A stretch of DNA of 64,000 bases from Microcoleus sp. AS-A8 (GTDB taxonomy: Bacteria; Cyanobacteriota; Cyanobacteriia; Cyanobacteriales; Coleofasciculaceae): assembly GCA_039962225.1 (NCBI GenBank), contig JAMPKV010000002.1:496001-560000 (forward strand), given 5' to 3'. The position numbers and the translations under genes are program-made. Below are positions 46,539 through 55,375 of the stretch, piece by piece. The notes under the pieces were generated by a model that was given only the letters and a program-made list of their open reading frames with translations, ran no database searches and was not told the DNA's origin. Position 1 is the first letter of the stretch; every line of letters starts with the position of its first letter.

Positions 46539-46729
46539 TTGCGCTTACTTACGAGTATCACCTGTATCCGAATCCTGCCCAATCTGCCCAAGGGATGAAT
46601 GACAAGAAGCCACTATTTAGAGATGGAATTTTGCTGAAGTAGACTGCAAAAACGGTATCGCTGAATGTCGCACTCAACCCCAATCCGACATGAGTTCTCA
46701 CTCACTATCTACGATGGGATTAGTATCTG

Positions 46730-47740
46730 TCAAAGCGGCATTGAATAGCCCATAGCGGCCTTCACCCTTAATAAGGTCGCATTGGCGATCGCTTCGGCTT
46801 TCTCTCTCCCTTCTCGCAACACAGACTCCAGATATCCCTGATCATCCATCACGGCTTGATACTTTTGTTGAATGGGTTCAAGCGCGGCAACGGTCGCCTC
46901 CGTCAGTAACGGTTTGAACTGACCCCAACCCATATCTTGACATTCTGCTGCTACTTCTTCTTTCGTTTTCTGTGCAAGCAGCATATATAGACTCAGCAAA
47001 TTATTACACTCCGGACGTTCTGGATTGTCAAATTCTAGACCTTTAATCGGGTCAGTTTTACACCGTTTAATTTTCTTGGTGATTTCGTCTGGGGAATCGA
47101 GCAAATTAATTCGACTCAAGTCCGAAGGGTCTGACTTAGACATTTTCTTTGTGCCATCCGCCAGACTCATCACCCGTGCCCCTTCCTTACGAATCAGGGG
47201 ATCGGGTAGCTTCAGGATGGGTTTTTCTGGACTGCCAAATTGGTGGTTGATCCGGTTAACAATATCGCGTGTTAGTTCGAGGTGCTGCTTCTGGTCTTCC
47301 CCCACTGGGACTTTATCGGGATCGTAGAGTAAAATATCTGCTGCCATGAGTACGGGATAGTCCATTAAGCCAGTATTGACATTTTCCCCTTGTCTAACTG
47401 CTTTTTCCTTAAACTGGATCATGTCTGTTAGCCAGTTGATAGGTGTAATGCAGTTAAACAGCCAAGTTAGTTCACTATGGGCGGGGATATGGGATTGCAC
47501 AAAAATTGTGGAGTCGTTTAAATCAAGACCACAAGCCAGATAGAGAGCCACGAGATTGTAGGTATTAGATGCCAGTGTGGCAGGCTCGTAGGGTGCGGTA
47601 ATCGCATGTAAATCGGCTACAAAAAGAAAATTTTCGTACTGGCTTTGACCTTCCACCCAATTGCGAATTGCTCCTAAATAGTTACCCAGATGAAGGTTGC
47701 CAGTTGGTTGAACCCCAGAGAGAACGCGCTGCTTACCCAT
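46730..47740 (-). CDS. trpS: Tryptophanyl-tRNA synthetase
   Basis: 336 residues, a class I aminoacyl-tRNA synthetase. HIGH-like motif PTGNLHLGNYLGA near the N-terminus, KMSKS motif KKMSKSDPSD, and the Trp-pocket segments DLHAITAPY and YPVLMAADILLYDPDKVPVGEDQKQHLE in parts. Length matches the bacterial enzyme. Divergent from psb28. Confidence 0.97.
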   Translation of the reverse strand: MGKQRVLSGVQPTGNLHLGNYLGAIRNWVEGQSQYENFLFVADLHAITAPYEPATLASNTYNLVALYLACGLDLNDSTIFVQSHIPAHSELTWLFNCITPINWLTDMIQFKEKAVRQGENVNTGLMDYPVLMAADILLYDPDKVPVGEDQKQHLELTRDIVNRINHQFGSPEKPILKLPDPLIRKEGARVMSLADGTKKMSKSDPSDLSRINLLDSPDEITKKIKRCKTDPIKGLEFDNPERPECNNLLSLYMLLAQKTKEEVAAECQDMGWGQFKPLLTEATVAALEPIQQKYQAVMDDQGYLESVLREGREKAEAIANATLLRVKAAMGYSMPL

Positions 47741-47928
47741 TGATTTCGGTTAAATACTCGTACAGAAACAACTTGAAAAATACTACAAGCGTTCTTAGTG
47801 TGTAACAGTTCTATCAATTTTGCCACTCCGGGAGTCTTAATGGGTTACAGTTCACGATTTCGCTTAAGTTCAGTCGGCTCGGTAAGATAATGAGAGAAAT
47901 TACCTCGCATATTTGATTGGACTCAGTC

Positions 47929-48267
47929 ATGGCTCAAATTCAGTTTTCTAGAGGGATTGACGAAGAAGTTATTCCTGACGTGCGTCTAACCCGTTCTCGT
48001 GACGGTAGTAATGGGACTGCCACATTTATTTTTGAAAATCCCAAAGCTCTCGACAGCAATAGTACAGAAGAAATCACTGGGATGTATTTGATTGATGAAG
48101 AGGGTGAGATTGTCACGAGAGAGGTTAAGGGCAAATTTGTCAATGGTCAGCCAACTGCATTAGAAGCCTTTGTTCTAATCAAATCCCCAGACGAGTGGGA
48201 TCGTTTCATGCGTTTTATGGAACGATATGCCCAAGAGCATGATCTTGGATTTACTCAGGCAAAATAA
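47929..48267 (+). CDS. psb28: Photosystem II assembly protein Psb28
   Basis: 112 residues from ATG 47929 ([20 protein letters not shown]). The conserved core ([54 protein letters not shown]) is diagnostic of Psb28, a stromal-side protein that binds CP47-containing assembly intermediates of photosystem II. The in-frame TTG at 47917 gives no better context. Monocistronic in appearance; it is the clearest sign that the organism is photosynthetic. Confidence 0.96.
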   Translation: MAQIQFSRGIDEEVIPDVRLTRSRDGSNGTATFIFENPKALDSNSTEEITGMYLIDEEGEIVTREVKGKFVNGQPTALEAFVLIKSPDEWDRFMRFMERYAQEHDLGFTQAK

Positions 48268-48422
48268 ATAGAGCCTTCCTTCAGGTACACTTTTGTGGCG
48301 ACCTGAAGGATTGCTGTTTTCATACACAGTTGCCGTCAAACGTAGTACTTTATTTTTCCCTCATCTCCCCATCTTCCCATCCAAGTGATCTACTATCTTT
48401 GAACGCCACTGGGTATCAGTCT

Positions 48423-48926
48423 ATGGCTCAACAACCTCACCCCGATTCCGCCCCAATCACAGTGAATTGTGCTGTGATTACGGTTAGTGATACGCGATCG
48501 CCCGAAACGGATAAAAGTGGTCAGCTAATTCAACAATTACTCTTGGATGCGGGTCACTCTATTAGTTTTTATGCGATTCTCAAGGATGAACCTCAAGAAA
48601 TTCAGTCCCAGTTGAAGGCGCTGGGAGAACACACAGACGTGGAGGCGGTGATTTTTAATGGGGGTACTGGTATTGCACCGCGTGATACCACTTATGATGC
48701 TTTGGAGAAATTACTGGAAAAGACGTTGCCTGGATTTGGGGAAGTGTTTCGGTTCTTAAGTTACCAGGAAATTGGCTCACGCGCGATCGCTTCACGCGCC
48801 ATTGCAGGAGTTTATCAAACTCAGCTTATCTTCTCCATTCCTGGCTCAACGGGTGCTGTTAAACTTGCCCTGCAACAGCTCATTTTGCCAGAACTCATGC
48901 ATCTAGTCCGTCAACTGAAGTTGTGA
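48423..48926 (+). CDS. moaB: Molybdenum cofactor biosynthesis protein MoaB-like
   Basis: 167 residues from ATG 48423 (MAQQPHPDSAPITVNCAV). MogA/MoaB fold motifs: AVITVSDTRSPETDKSG, VIFNGGTGIAPRDTTYDAL, GFGEVFRFLSYQEIGSRAIASRA in parts, and FSIPGSTGAVKLAL. These proteins adenylylate molybdopterin before Mo insertion, or are MoaB-type with uncertain role. The frame extends to 48330 but the first 31 codons are low-complexity and probably not translated. Followed within 7 bp by a MITE-like element. Confidence 0.9.
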   Translation: MAQQPHPDSAPITVNCAVITVSDTRSPETDKSGQLIQQLLLDAGHSISFYAILKDEPQEIQSQLKALGEHTDVEAVIFNGGTGIAPRDTTYDALEKLLEKTLPGFGEVFRFLSYQEIGSRAIASRAIAGVYQTQLIFSIPGSTGAVKLALQQLILPELMHLVRQLKL

Positions 48927-48932
48927 TGGGTA

Positions 48933-49067
48933 ATACCAAATCCGGGTTAAATACCCCTTTTTTAGTGGAGACAAGGCAGAAGGCAAAGGGCAAACCGGAG
49001 CTTTAGTGAGGACAGGAGAAAGAAAAGACTTCAAGCAAAAAGGGGGTTATCAAGGCGGATTTGGTAT
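48933..49067. mobile_element. MITE-like element with 30-bp terminal inverted repeats
   Basis: The ends ATACCAAATCCG (48933) and CGGATTTGGTAT (49056-49067) are perfect inverses; the match continues inward with few differences for about 30 bp (through CCCCTTTTTT and AAAAAGGGGG). TA dinucleotides at both ends fit insertion at TA, as for IS630/Tc1-type elements. No coding capacity. Inside are a few heptamers (AGGCAGAAGGCAAAGGGC) and the word CGGAGCTTTAGTGAG, also present at the left end of the TnpB element. Confidence 0.75.
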
Positions 49068-49107
49068 AAATGTTGATTTTTTCTTGGTCTCGGCATCTTA
49101 TTTTTTA

Positions 49108-49147
49108 ACGCAGAGATCGCAGAGCGCAGCGCGGAGTGACGCAGAGG
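49108..49147. repeat. ACGCAGAG-type dispersed repeat
   Basis: TTAACGCAGAGATCGCAGAG then CGCAGCGCGGAGTGACGCAGAGG: a variant of the ACGCAGAG-nnGCAGAG repeat family scattered in many bacterial intergenic regions. Non-coding. Confidence 0.6.
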
Positions 49148-49201
49148 TTTTGGAGGAATCGGTTGGTTCGTTCCCATGGATCTGGATCATGATAGCTCTG
49201 G

Positions 49202-49795
49202 CTAACGTGGAGTACTTTGCATCAACATCTGGGGTTCAACGGCTTCGACATGGGGCATCGCTTCTAGTTGAGAAATTCCCTTCAGGGCTTCTAGCAAGCT
49301 GCCGGATTGAGTACGCAGCCAAGCGGCATTTGGGGCGTAGGAGAGGCTCTGAGCGACTTCGTAGCCTGCATTTTGGATTACCTCGTGCTGTGTGTCCACT
49401 TCCACTCCTTCCGCAAAGCGGATGAAAACCAATCCCGTGGGAACGGCGAAGGAACCACCGGGTTGTAGTGTATAAATTGGCCCTAGGGTGCCTGTCGTGG
49501 ATTCCAACTGAAGATCATTTTCGGGTTCATCCGGTTCGCCAGGAAAAACAGCGATCGCACCCTCATTCAGTTGTAAAATCGCTCCGGGAGCTGCTGTGTC
49601 CGGTTGCTTGTAGTGTACAGCGTAGTACCCCGATTGACGGCTGTATATGACAGCAGACTGATGGGTACCAGAGCGAATTTGCTGGGGATACTCGGAAAAG
49701 GAGTTTTTCTGGAATCTCACTTCTGCCATCACAGGGGGAGTGTGAATCTGCAAGGGTTCTGCTACCAGAAATACCTCAATTGGCCAATAAATCAT
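49202..49795 (-). CDS. Stand-alone protease-propeptide-like protein
   Basis: 197 residues. The C-terminal half (GLVFIRFAEGVEVDTQHEVI, SLSYAPNAAWLRTQSGS, HVEAVEPQML) parallels the propeptide of the divergent subtilase at 50022 (FFVKFDDEAPSSACQEIL, ELGYARNAYFVSAPENTG, SVEFCHPELV) in order, spacing and key residues. The N-terminal half also resembles the protease lead (VRF near the start, then IYTLQPGGSFAVPTG against VVYTENFFV). No catalytic domain is present. I infer an inhibitor or folding helper of that protease. Alternative start at ATG 49729 (MAEVRFQKNSF). Confidence 0.8.
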   Translation of the reverse strand: MIYWPIEVFLVAEPLQIHTPPVMAEVRFQKNSFSEYPQQIRSGTHQSAVIYSRQSGYYAVHYKQPDTAAPGAILQLNEGAIAVFPGEPDEPENDLQLESTTGTLGPIYTLQPGGSFAVPTGLVFIRFAEGVEVDTQHEVIQNAGYEVAQSLSYAPNAAWLRTQSGSLLEALKGISQLEAMPHVEAVEPQMLMQSTPR

Positions 49796-50021
49796 CTTCC
49801 TTAAGTGGTATCTATCTCTTCGGGAAACACGGCTTCAAGACTTGTATCAACTGACAGATAGAGGAGTTGGGTACGGTTCACATGAATCCATTATGAATGA
49901 CCCACTTTGTATTTTTGATTGAGCGATTTGTAGCGGCTCCTCGTCTAATTGCTGCATCCGTAAACTTTAGTTTCACCTATTAGGCACAAGAGTTCACGAC
50001 CTTTATCCCAGGAGTTGAGTT

Positions 50022-52022
50022 ATGGTTACAGTCCGCTATGGCGGTAGAAACGGTGAACCGTATGAACTAACAATTAGTAATGAACACATTGTAGTTCGCA
50101 CGGAAAACCGCAGTATTCTTACCGAAACAAGACCTTATGAAGTCACGCCCGTGTCACCCGAAGCCCGCAACATTCTCGATCAGTTCGAGTTAGAAACCCG
50201 GTTTCGTGCAGCGGGTGTAGAAATCTTGCGCGCTAAAGATCCCCGTGAGAGCAGTGCTTTGGGTGACAGTGCACGAGCCATTCTTAACCAAGAGCCTGAA
50301 ATCCAATTTGCTGGGCGTGTTTTGGTTGATCCACAGTCGATGAAACCGGTCGTTTATACCGAAAACTTCTTTGTTAAGTTCGATGATGAAGCGCCGTCTA
50401 GTGCCTGTCAAGAAATCTTAGAACGATACGGTTTAACGATTAAGCGTGAACTTGGGTATGCACGAAACGCTTACTTTGTGAGCGCACCAGAGAATACAGG
50501 TTTAGCTATTTTTGACATCGCTTCTCGGCTTCTTTCCGAGGAATCTGTGGAATTTTGCCATCCTGAATTAGTGCGTGAGATTAGCAAACGTCAGGCTTTC
50601 CCCCAACAGTGGCACCTGAAGCCAACGACCATTAATGGTCAGGCCATCAATGCCGATGCCAACGTTGAGGCGGCTTGGCCGTTAAGCAATGGCACAGGCA
50701 CAATTATTGCGGTTATTGACGACGGGATGGATCTCGATCATGAGGAGTTCCGCACCTCTGGCAAGATCGTTGCACCTCGCGATGTGACCCGTCAAACGAA
50801 CGAGCCAAGACCAGGGAACCGGGATAACCATGGTACTGCCTGTGCTGGTGTGGCTTGTGCTAACGGTAATGTTGGGGCATCGGGTGTCGCACCGGGGGCA
50901 CGGCTGATGCCGATTCGTTTGGCTTCCGGACTGGGTTCCCAGGCAGAAGCGGATGCCTTTGTTTGGGCGGCTCAAAATGGTGCGGATGTGATCTCCTGTA
51001 GCTGGGGACCGCCAGATGGCGTTTGGTACAACCCCAACGATCCTGTGCATAACCAAGTCGTGCCTCTGCCTGACTCCACGCGATTGGCTATGGACTTTGC
51101 CATTAACCAGGGACGTAACGCCAAGGGATGTGTGATTTTGTTTGCGGCGGGGAATGGGAATGAAAGTGTGGATAATGACGGTTACGCCAGCTACGAAAAA
51201 GTGATCGCGGTAGCCGCTTGTAATGATTCGAGCGTGAAAAGCGCTTATAGCGACTTCGGCAATGCTGTTTGGTGTGCCTTTCCTAGCAATGACGGCAGAC
51301 CCTCAAAAACCCCTGGAATTTGGACGACGGATCGTTCGGGTCGGGTGGGCTACAATCCGGGGAATGCCAATCAGGGTGACGCGGCTGGTAACTATACCAA
51401 CAGTTTTGGGGGAACCTCTAGCGCCTGTCCGGGTGCGGCGGGTATCGCGGCTTTGATCATTGCCCGCAACCCGAATTTACGTTGGGATCAGGTGCGGGAC
51501 ATCATTAAACAATCCTGCGATCGCATCGATCAACAGGGAGGGAATTACGATGCTAGTGGTCGCAGTCCCTTCTATGGCTACGGTAGAATAAATGCTCGCA
51601 AAGCGGTTGAATTGGCCTTGCCAGAGCAAGAGTCTCCTGTTTCCATCTTCACGGCGGTGCAGGATGTACCGATTCAGGACTTGGAGACATCTACATTGAC
51701 TTTAGCGATCGCCAATCCAGAGCTAATCAAGTCTATTAAAGTTTCTGTGGATATTGAGCATACTTATATTGGCGACTTGGTCGTTACCCTTAAAGCTCCT
51801 GTGGAAATGGGTGTAGACCCGATGCTTTTGCACAATCGCGAGGGGGCAGCCACTGGGAACATCAAGAAAACCTACGACGAGGTAAATGCACCGGGATTAG
51901 CGGTCTGTAAGGGCAAAAGCCCCCAAGGAACTTGGACGCTTGAAGTGGCTGATAAAGCCCAGCGTGATATCGGCAAGATGCGTAGCTTTACCCTGGAACT
52001 CGGATTTGAGCAGTTGTCTTAA
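50022..52022 (+). CDS. PrcA-like calcium-dependent subtilase with P domain
   Basis: A 666-residue S8 serine protease. Propeptide-like N-terminus (1-190), subtilase domain (about 215-530) with D233 (AVIDDGMDLDH), H270 (DNHGTACAGVA), N378 (FAAGNGN) and S466 (GGTSSACPGAAG), then a C-terminal P/homoB domain (about 545-665; SVDIEHTYIGDLVVTL, PQGTWTLEVADKA) as in kexins. Length and layout match PrcA, the Ca2+-dependent protease of Anabaena, which is made as a proform that needs its propeptide to fold. No clear signal peptide. Divergent from the propeptide-like gene with 226 bp between. Confidence 0.88.
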   Translation: MVTVRYGGRNGEPYELTISNEHIVVRTENRSILTETRPYEVTPVSPEARNILDQFELETRFRAAGVEILRAKDPRESSALGDSARAILNQEPEIQFAGRVLVDPQSMKPVVYTENFFVKFDDEAPSSACQEILERYGLTIKRELGYARNAYFVSAPENTGLAIFDIASRLLSEESVEFCHPELVREISKRQAFPQQWHLKPTTINGQAINADANVEAAWPLSNGTGTIIAVIDDGMDLDHEEFRTSGKIVAPRDVTRQTNEPRPGNRDNHGTACAGVACANGNVGASGVAPGARLMPIRLASGLGSQAEADAFVWAAQNGADVISCSWGPPDGVWYNPNDPVHNQVVPLPDSTRLAMDFAINQGRNAKGCVILFAAGNGNESVDNDGYASYEKVIAVAACNDSSVKSAYSDFGNAVWCAFPSNDGRPSKTPGIWTTDRSGRVGYNPGNANQGDAAGNYTNSFGGTSSACPGAAGIAALIIARNPNLRWDQVRDIIKQSCDRIDQQGGNYDASGRSPFYGYGRINARKAVELALPEQESPVSIFTAVQDVPIQDLETSTLTLAIANPELIKSIKVSVDIEHTYIGDLVVTLKAPVEMGVDPMLLHNREGAATGNIKKTYDEVNAPGLAVCKGKSPQGTWTLEVADKAQRDIGKMRSFTLELGFEQLS

Positions 52023-52154
52023 TTGACATCCCGTTAAACAGCGACGGGGGAGTAGACGATCAGGAAAACGGGAGATGGGGAAAAGGTTGATTGTTGATTT
52101 CGGGATGAGAATATAGAACGTTGAACGTTTCTCCTTCTCCCCCTCCTGCTCACG

Positions 52155-53471
52155 TTACCGAATACTGAGCGGCTTAGGCTGTTGACCTAAACCGGGTCGG
52201 GAGGCATTCATGGTTAAAGTTGCGATCGCCTGTTTGTATTGAGGGTCTTCCTGGGTCGCCCGTAAGGTTGGATTAGACTCCAGTTGCTTTTCTTGTGCCT
52301 CTGTCAATTCCAGTTTGACATCGGGTTCAATCCCCTTGTGGTTAATATCTTCGCCATTGGGTGGGAAGTAATGCTGAATCGTCACCGCTAAGCCGGAACC
52401 ATCCGATAGAGAATGAACCGACTGCACTACCGCTTTCCCAAAGGTTTTGCTGCCGATCACACTCGCCCGCTTATTGTCCTTGAGTGCACCCGCCAGAATC
52501 TCACTGGCACTGGCGGAGTTGCCATCCACGAGTACAACTAAAGGCGACTTCGTTAGAGCCGTGTTATTAGCGGAAAACTTCTGATCCCCACCCTTGCGGT
52601 CTACCGTGCGGACGATTAAGCCGCTATCTAGCCACATGCGGGCAATTTCCACACTGGCGTTGAGTAACCCCCCTGGATTTCCCCGCAGGTCTAACACGTA
52701 GCCACCCACTTTCTGCTTTTCCAAGTTCTGAATCGCCTTCTGCATTTGTTCCGGAGCATGGGCACTAAATTCATTTAAGCTGATATAGCCAATCCGCTTC
52801 TGACCTTCCTGCTTGAGGGTGTGATGAACGGCTGGGAGTTCAATTTGAGCACGGCTCAGCTTAACATCAAATGGCTGCTTTCCCTTGCGGGAAATTCGCA
52901 ATGTGACGGATGTGCCCACTTCTCCCCGAATCATGGATGAAGCTTCTTCCAGAGTCATGCCTTTGGTTGATTTGCCATTAATGGCGACGATGCCGTCTCC
53001 CGGTTGCAGCTTTGCCTTTGCCGCTGGAGAATTTTCAATGGGTGTGACGATTTGCAAAGCCTTCGTTTTCTCGTCAAGTTCGAGGCGAATCCCTACCCCA
53101 GAAAGCTCACCGGAGGTTTGGCTTGTGAGCGCTTGGAATTGTTCGGGGTCCATGAAACGGGTGTAGGGGTCTCCTATCGGCTTGAGAGCAGCCCGAATGG
53201 CCTCGTAGGCTTGTTCTTTGGATGTGTAGTTTTTGCTCAGGAGCTGTTGCCGTGTGGCTAGCCAATCCACGTTATTGAAGCTGTTATCCACATATTCCTG
53301 GTTAACGATTTGCCAAACCTCATCAACTAGGTTTTTGGGGCTATCCTGAAGTGCGGCAAAGACAGAGCGACCCCCCATGGGTACGATGAGAGACAAAGCG
53401 GCGGTTGTTGCGATCGCTCCAGAGAAGAAGACGCCTTTGAGCCAAGGGAAATGTTTTGGGTGCTGATTCAT
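52155..53471 (-). CDS. C-terminal processing peptidase (Ctp, S41)
   Basis: 438 residues. N-terminal membrane/signal segment (GVFFSGAIATTAALSLIVPM), a PDZ domain (about 95-180; GVGIRLELDEKTKALQIV, LQPGDGIVAINGKSTKGM) and the S41 catalytic domain with Ser in VDGNSASASEILAGAL and Lys in GSKTFGKAVVQ. This family includes CtpA, which matures D1 protein of photosystem II, and the paralogues CtpB/CtpC; I cannot tell which one this is. Periplasm or thylakoid lumen. Convergent with the subtilase. Confidence 0.92.
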   Translation of the reverse strand: MNQHPKHFPWLKGVFFSGAIATTAALSLIVPMGGRSVFAALQDSPKNLVDEVWQIVNQEYVDNSFNNVDWLATRQQLLSKNYTSKEQAYEAIRAALKPIGDPYTRFMDPEQFQALTSQTSGELSGVGIRLELDEKTKALQIVTPIENSPAAKAKLQPGDGIVAINGKSTKGMTLEEASSMIRGEVGTSVTLRISRKGKQPFDVKLSRAQIELPAVHHTLKQEGQKRIGYISLNEFSAHAPEQMQKAIQNLEKQKVGGYVLDLRGNPGGLLNASVEIARMWLDSGLIVRTVDRKGGDQKFSANNTALTKSPLVVLVDGNSASASEILAGALKDNKRASVIGSKTFGKAVVQSVHSLSDGSGLAVTIQHYFPPNGEDINHKGIEPDVKLELTEAQEKQLESNPTLRATQEDPQYKQAIATLTMNASRPGLGQQPKPLSIR

Positions 53472-53746
53472 GGAGTATGGCTAAAACGAGGTTGGCGTTA
53501 GATGGTTATCCGTTATTGTAAAGCGGCCTGTTGAAGAGAGACCCTGGGTCTAAAGTCTAAACTCAGCTTACGCTAGAGAGCGATCGTACTACTGATAGGG
53601 GAGATATCGGTTTAGGGCTAATATACTCAAGTTGAATTGCCAAGCTAGATAAATTTTGTGCCAGTTTGCTCAGTGTCCTGCTGATACAGTGAGACTCATG
53701 ATGAGCGCTGATGGCTTGAGCCAAGTCCGAGCATGGGTCATAAAAC

Positions 53747-54451
53747 ATGAGAGGTACACTCATTCCACGCAACTGGGTTAGTTTTAAAAATTGGTTTCGA
53801 TCTAGGGGGCGACGTTTCCTAAGCACTAGTCTACTGATTTTGGGTATCCTCCTGGGTAGCTGGCTGCTGATTAACACTGTGAGATTGCAAGCGGTGGCGT
53901 CGGAACCTGTCGATGTGTTTTTCGTCCTGGGAGGTGGGATTGATCGAGAGATCTACGTCGCCCAGTTAGCCAAACAGCATCCAGAAGTCCGAGTTTTGAT
54001 CTCTCAAGGCTCGGAAGACCCCTGCATCTTGCTGATTTTTCAACGAGAACAGGCACCTATCCGCCAAGTTTGGTTAGAAAAGTGTGCCAATTCTACCTTT
54101 GATAACTTCTACTTTAATCTCCCAATTCTCAAACAGTGGGGTATTCGTAAAATTAAGTTAATTACTTCTAGCAGCCATTTACCGCGAGCGAAGTGGATGG
54201 CACAGATTCTGTTGGGCGCTCATGGGATTTGGGTCGAGACAGATCTTGCCTCACACAAGGGCACACCCGGAAATCGAGAATCTGTTCTGAAGGCGGGTTT
54301 GGATATCAGCCGTTGTCTGGTTTGGGCGGTGTTGAGTCAGGTTGTCCAGCCGAGATGCTTGAAATTAGTGCCACTTTCTGCTGTGGATTTGGCCGCTTGG
54401 CGTAACTCCGATTTTCGATGTGAGCGTCAAGAGGAGTTGAAGCTTGAGTAG
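53747..54451 (+). CDS. YdcF/ElyC-like DUF218 envelope protein
   Basis: 234 residues. One N-terminal membrane anchor (FLSTSLLILGILLGSWLLIN), then a DUF218 Rossmann-like domain (VDVFFVLGGGIDREIYVAQL, VLISQGSED, NSTFDNFYFNLPILKQW, KLITSSSHLPRAKWMAQIL). The family is tied to envelope and murein precursor homeostasis in other bacteria (SanA/ElyC). The C-terminal 50 residues are less conserved in appearance. It precedes the DsbA-like gene on the same strand by 74 bp and may be cotranscribed. Confidence 0.85.
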   Translation: MRGTLIPRNWVSFKNWFRSRGRRFLSTSLLILGILLGSWLLINTVRLQAVASEPVDVFFVLGGGIDREIYVAQLAKQHPEVRVLISQGSEDPCILLIFQREQAPIRQVWLEKCANSTFDNFYFNLPILKQWGIRKIKLITSSSHLPRAKWMAQILLGAHGIWVETDLASHKGTPGNRESVLKAGLDISRCLVWAVLSQVVQPRCLKLVPLSAVDLAAWRNSDFRCERQEELKLE

Positions 54452-54525
54452 ATTCCAGTCCAAACCCGTTCGTGATCAAATCTGGCAAGTAAAGTGGTTG
54501 ATGTTAGCCATTTACAGGGTACTTT

Positions 54526-55356
54526 ATGTATCGATCACAATTGTTGAAAAATACCTTCATCCGTTTCCGACGCTTAGCGAAGACAACATTAAAACTAACA
54601 GGGTTGTTGCTACTGTTGAGCCTGACACTCCTAACCCCATCACTCCCTGCACAAGCCGCCACCCAAGTTAGTCCTCTGGTTGAAGAACAAGTCTTGCAGG
54701 TGCTCCGCAATCACCCTGAACAAATCTTGCAGCTCATCCGCGAACACCCAGAAGTCATTGTGCAATCTGTTCAAGCCTACCAGCAGCAACAACAATCACA
54801 ACTGCAACAGATACGGCAGGCTTTCGTGCAAGCACTACAAACTAATCCTAAAGTTGTGATTCGCGACTCTCCCACCACGGGCACAACTGATTTAAAAGCC
54901 GTGCTATTAGAATTCTCAGACTTTCAATGTCCCTACTGTGCACAGGCTCATAAAATCATCCAACAGTTTATGAGCAAACATGCGGATGAAGTTACCTTAG
55001 TCTACAAACATTTCCCTCTCACTCCCATTCACCCCGAAGCCATGCCTGCGGCTAAAGCCGCTTGGGCGGCATTTCAGCAAGGTAAATTTTGGGAGTACGA
55101 GGATGCTCTATTTTCCCAGCAAGACAAGTTGGGCAACTCGTTGTATCTGGCGACTGCCAAAAGCCTAAATCTGGATTTGGAGAAGTTTGAGCAAGATCAA
55201 GCCAATGCCGATAGGGCGATTGAGGAGGATCTTCAGTTAGCTCAGACGTTGGGACTTTCAGGCACTCCCTTCTTTGTACTCAATGGCGAAGCCTTTTCCG
55301 GTGACGTGAAGTTATCGGATTTAGAGAAGGCTTTGGCTGGTGCAAACCCGTCTTAA
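54526..55356 (+). CDS. DsbA-family thiol oxidoreductase
   Basis: 276 residues. A signal peptide (hydrophobic core LLLLLSLTLL, cleavage near PAQA) is followed by a helical, Gln-rich spacer (LVEEQVLQVLRNHPEQIL, QAYQQQQQSQLQQ) and a thioredoxin/DsbA domain with active site C135-P-Y-C138 (FSDFQCPYCAQA) and cis-Pro loop LSGTPFFVLNG. It would introduce or shuffle disulfides in exported proteins. ATG at 54526 lies inside a spurious upstream frame. Convergent with recJ, 19 bp apart. Confidence 0.92.
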   Translation: MYRSQLLKNTFIRFRRLAKTTLKLTGLLLLLSLTLLTPSLPAQAATQVSPLVEEQVLQVLRNHPEQILQLIREHPEVIVQSVQAYQQQQQSQLQQIRQAFVQALQTNPKVVIRDSPTTGTTDLKAVLLEFSDFQCPYCAQAHKIIQQFMSKHADEVTLVYKHFPLTPIHPEAMPAAKAAWAAFQQGKFWEYEDALFSQQDKLGNSLYLATAKSLNLDLEKFEQDQANADRAIEEDLQLAQTLGLSGTPFFVLNGEAFSGDVKLSDLEKALAGANPS

Positions 55357-55375
55357 AACTAGATTCCCAACTTTG

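Noticed and set aside
49006-49425. 139-codon + strand frame
   Set aside because: It begins inside the MITE and runs through a dispersed repeat and antisense to the propeptide-like gene.
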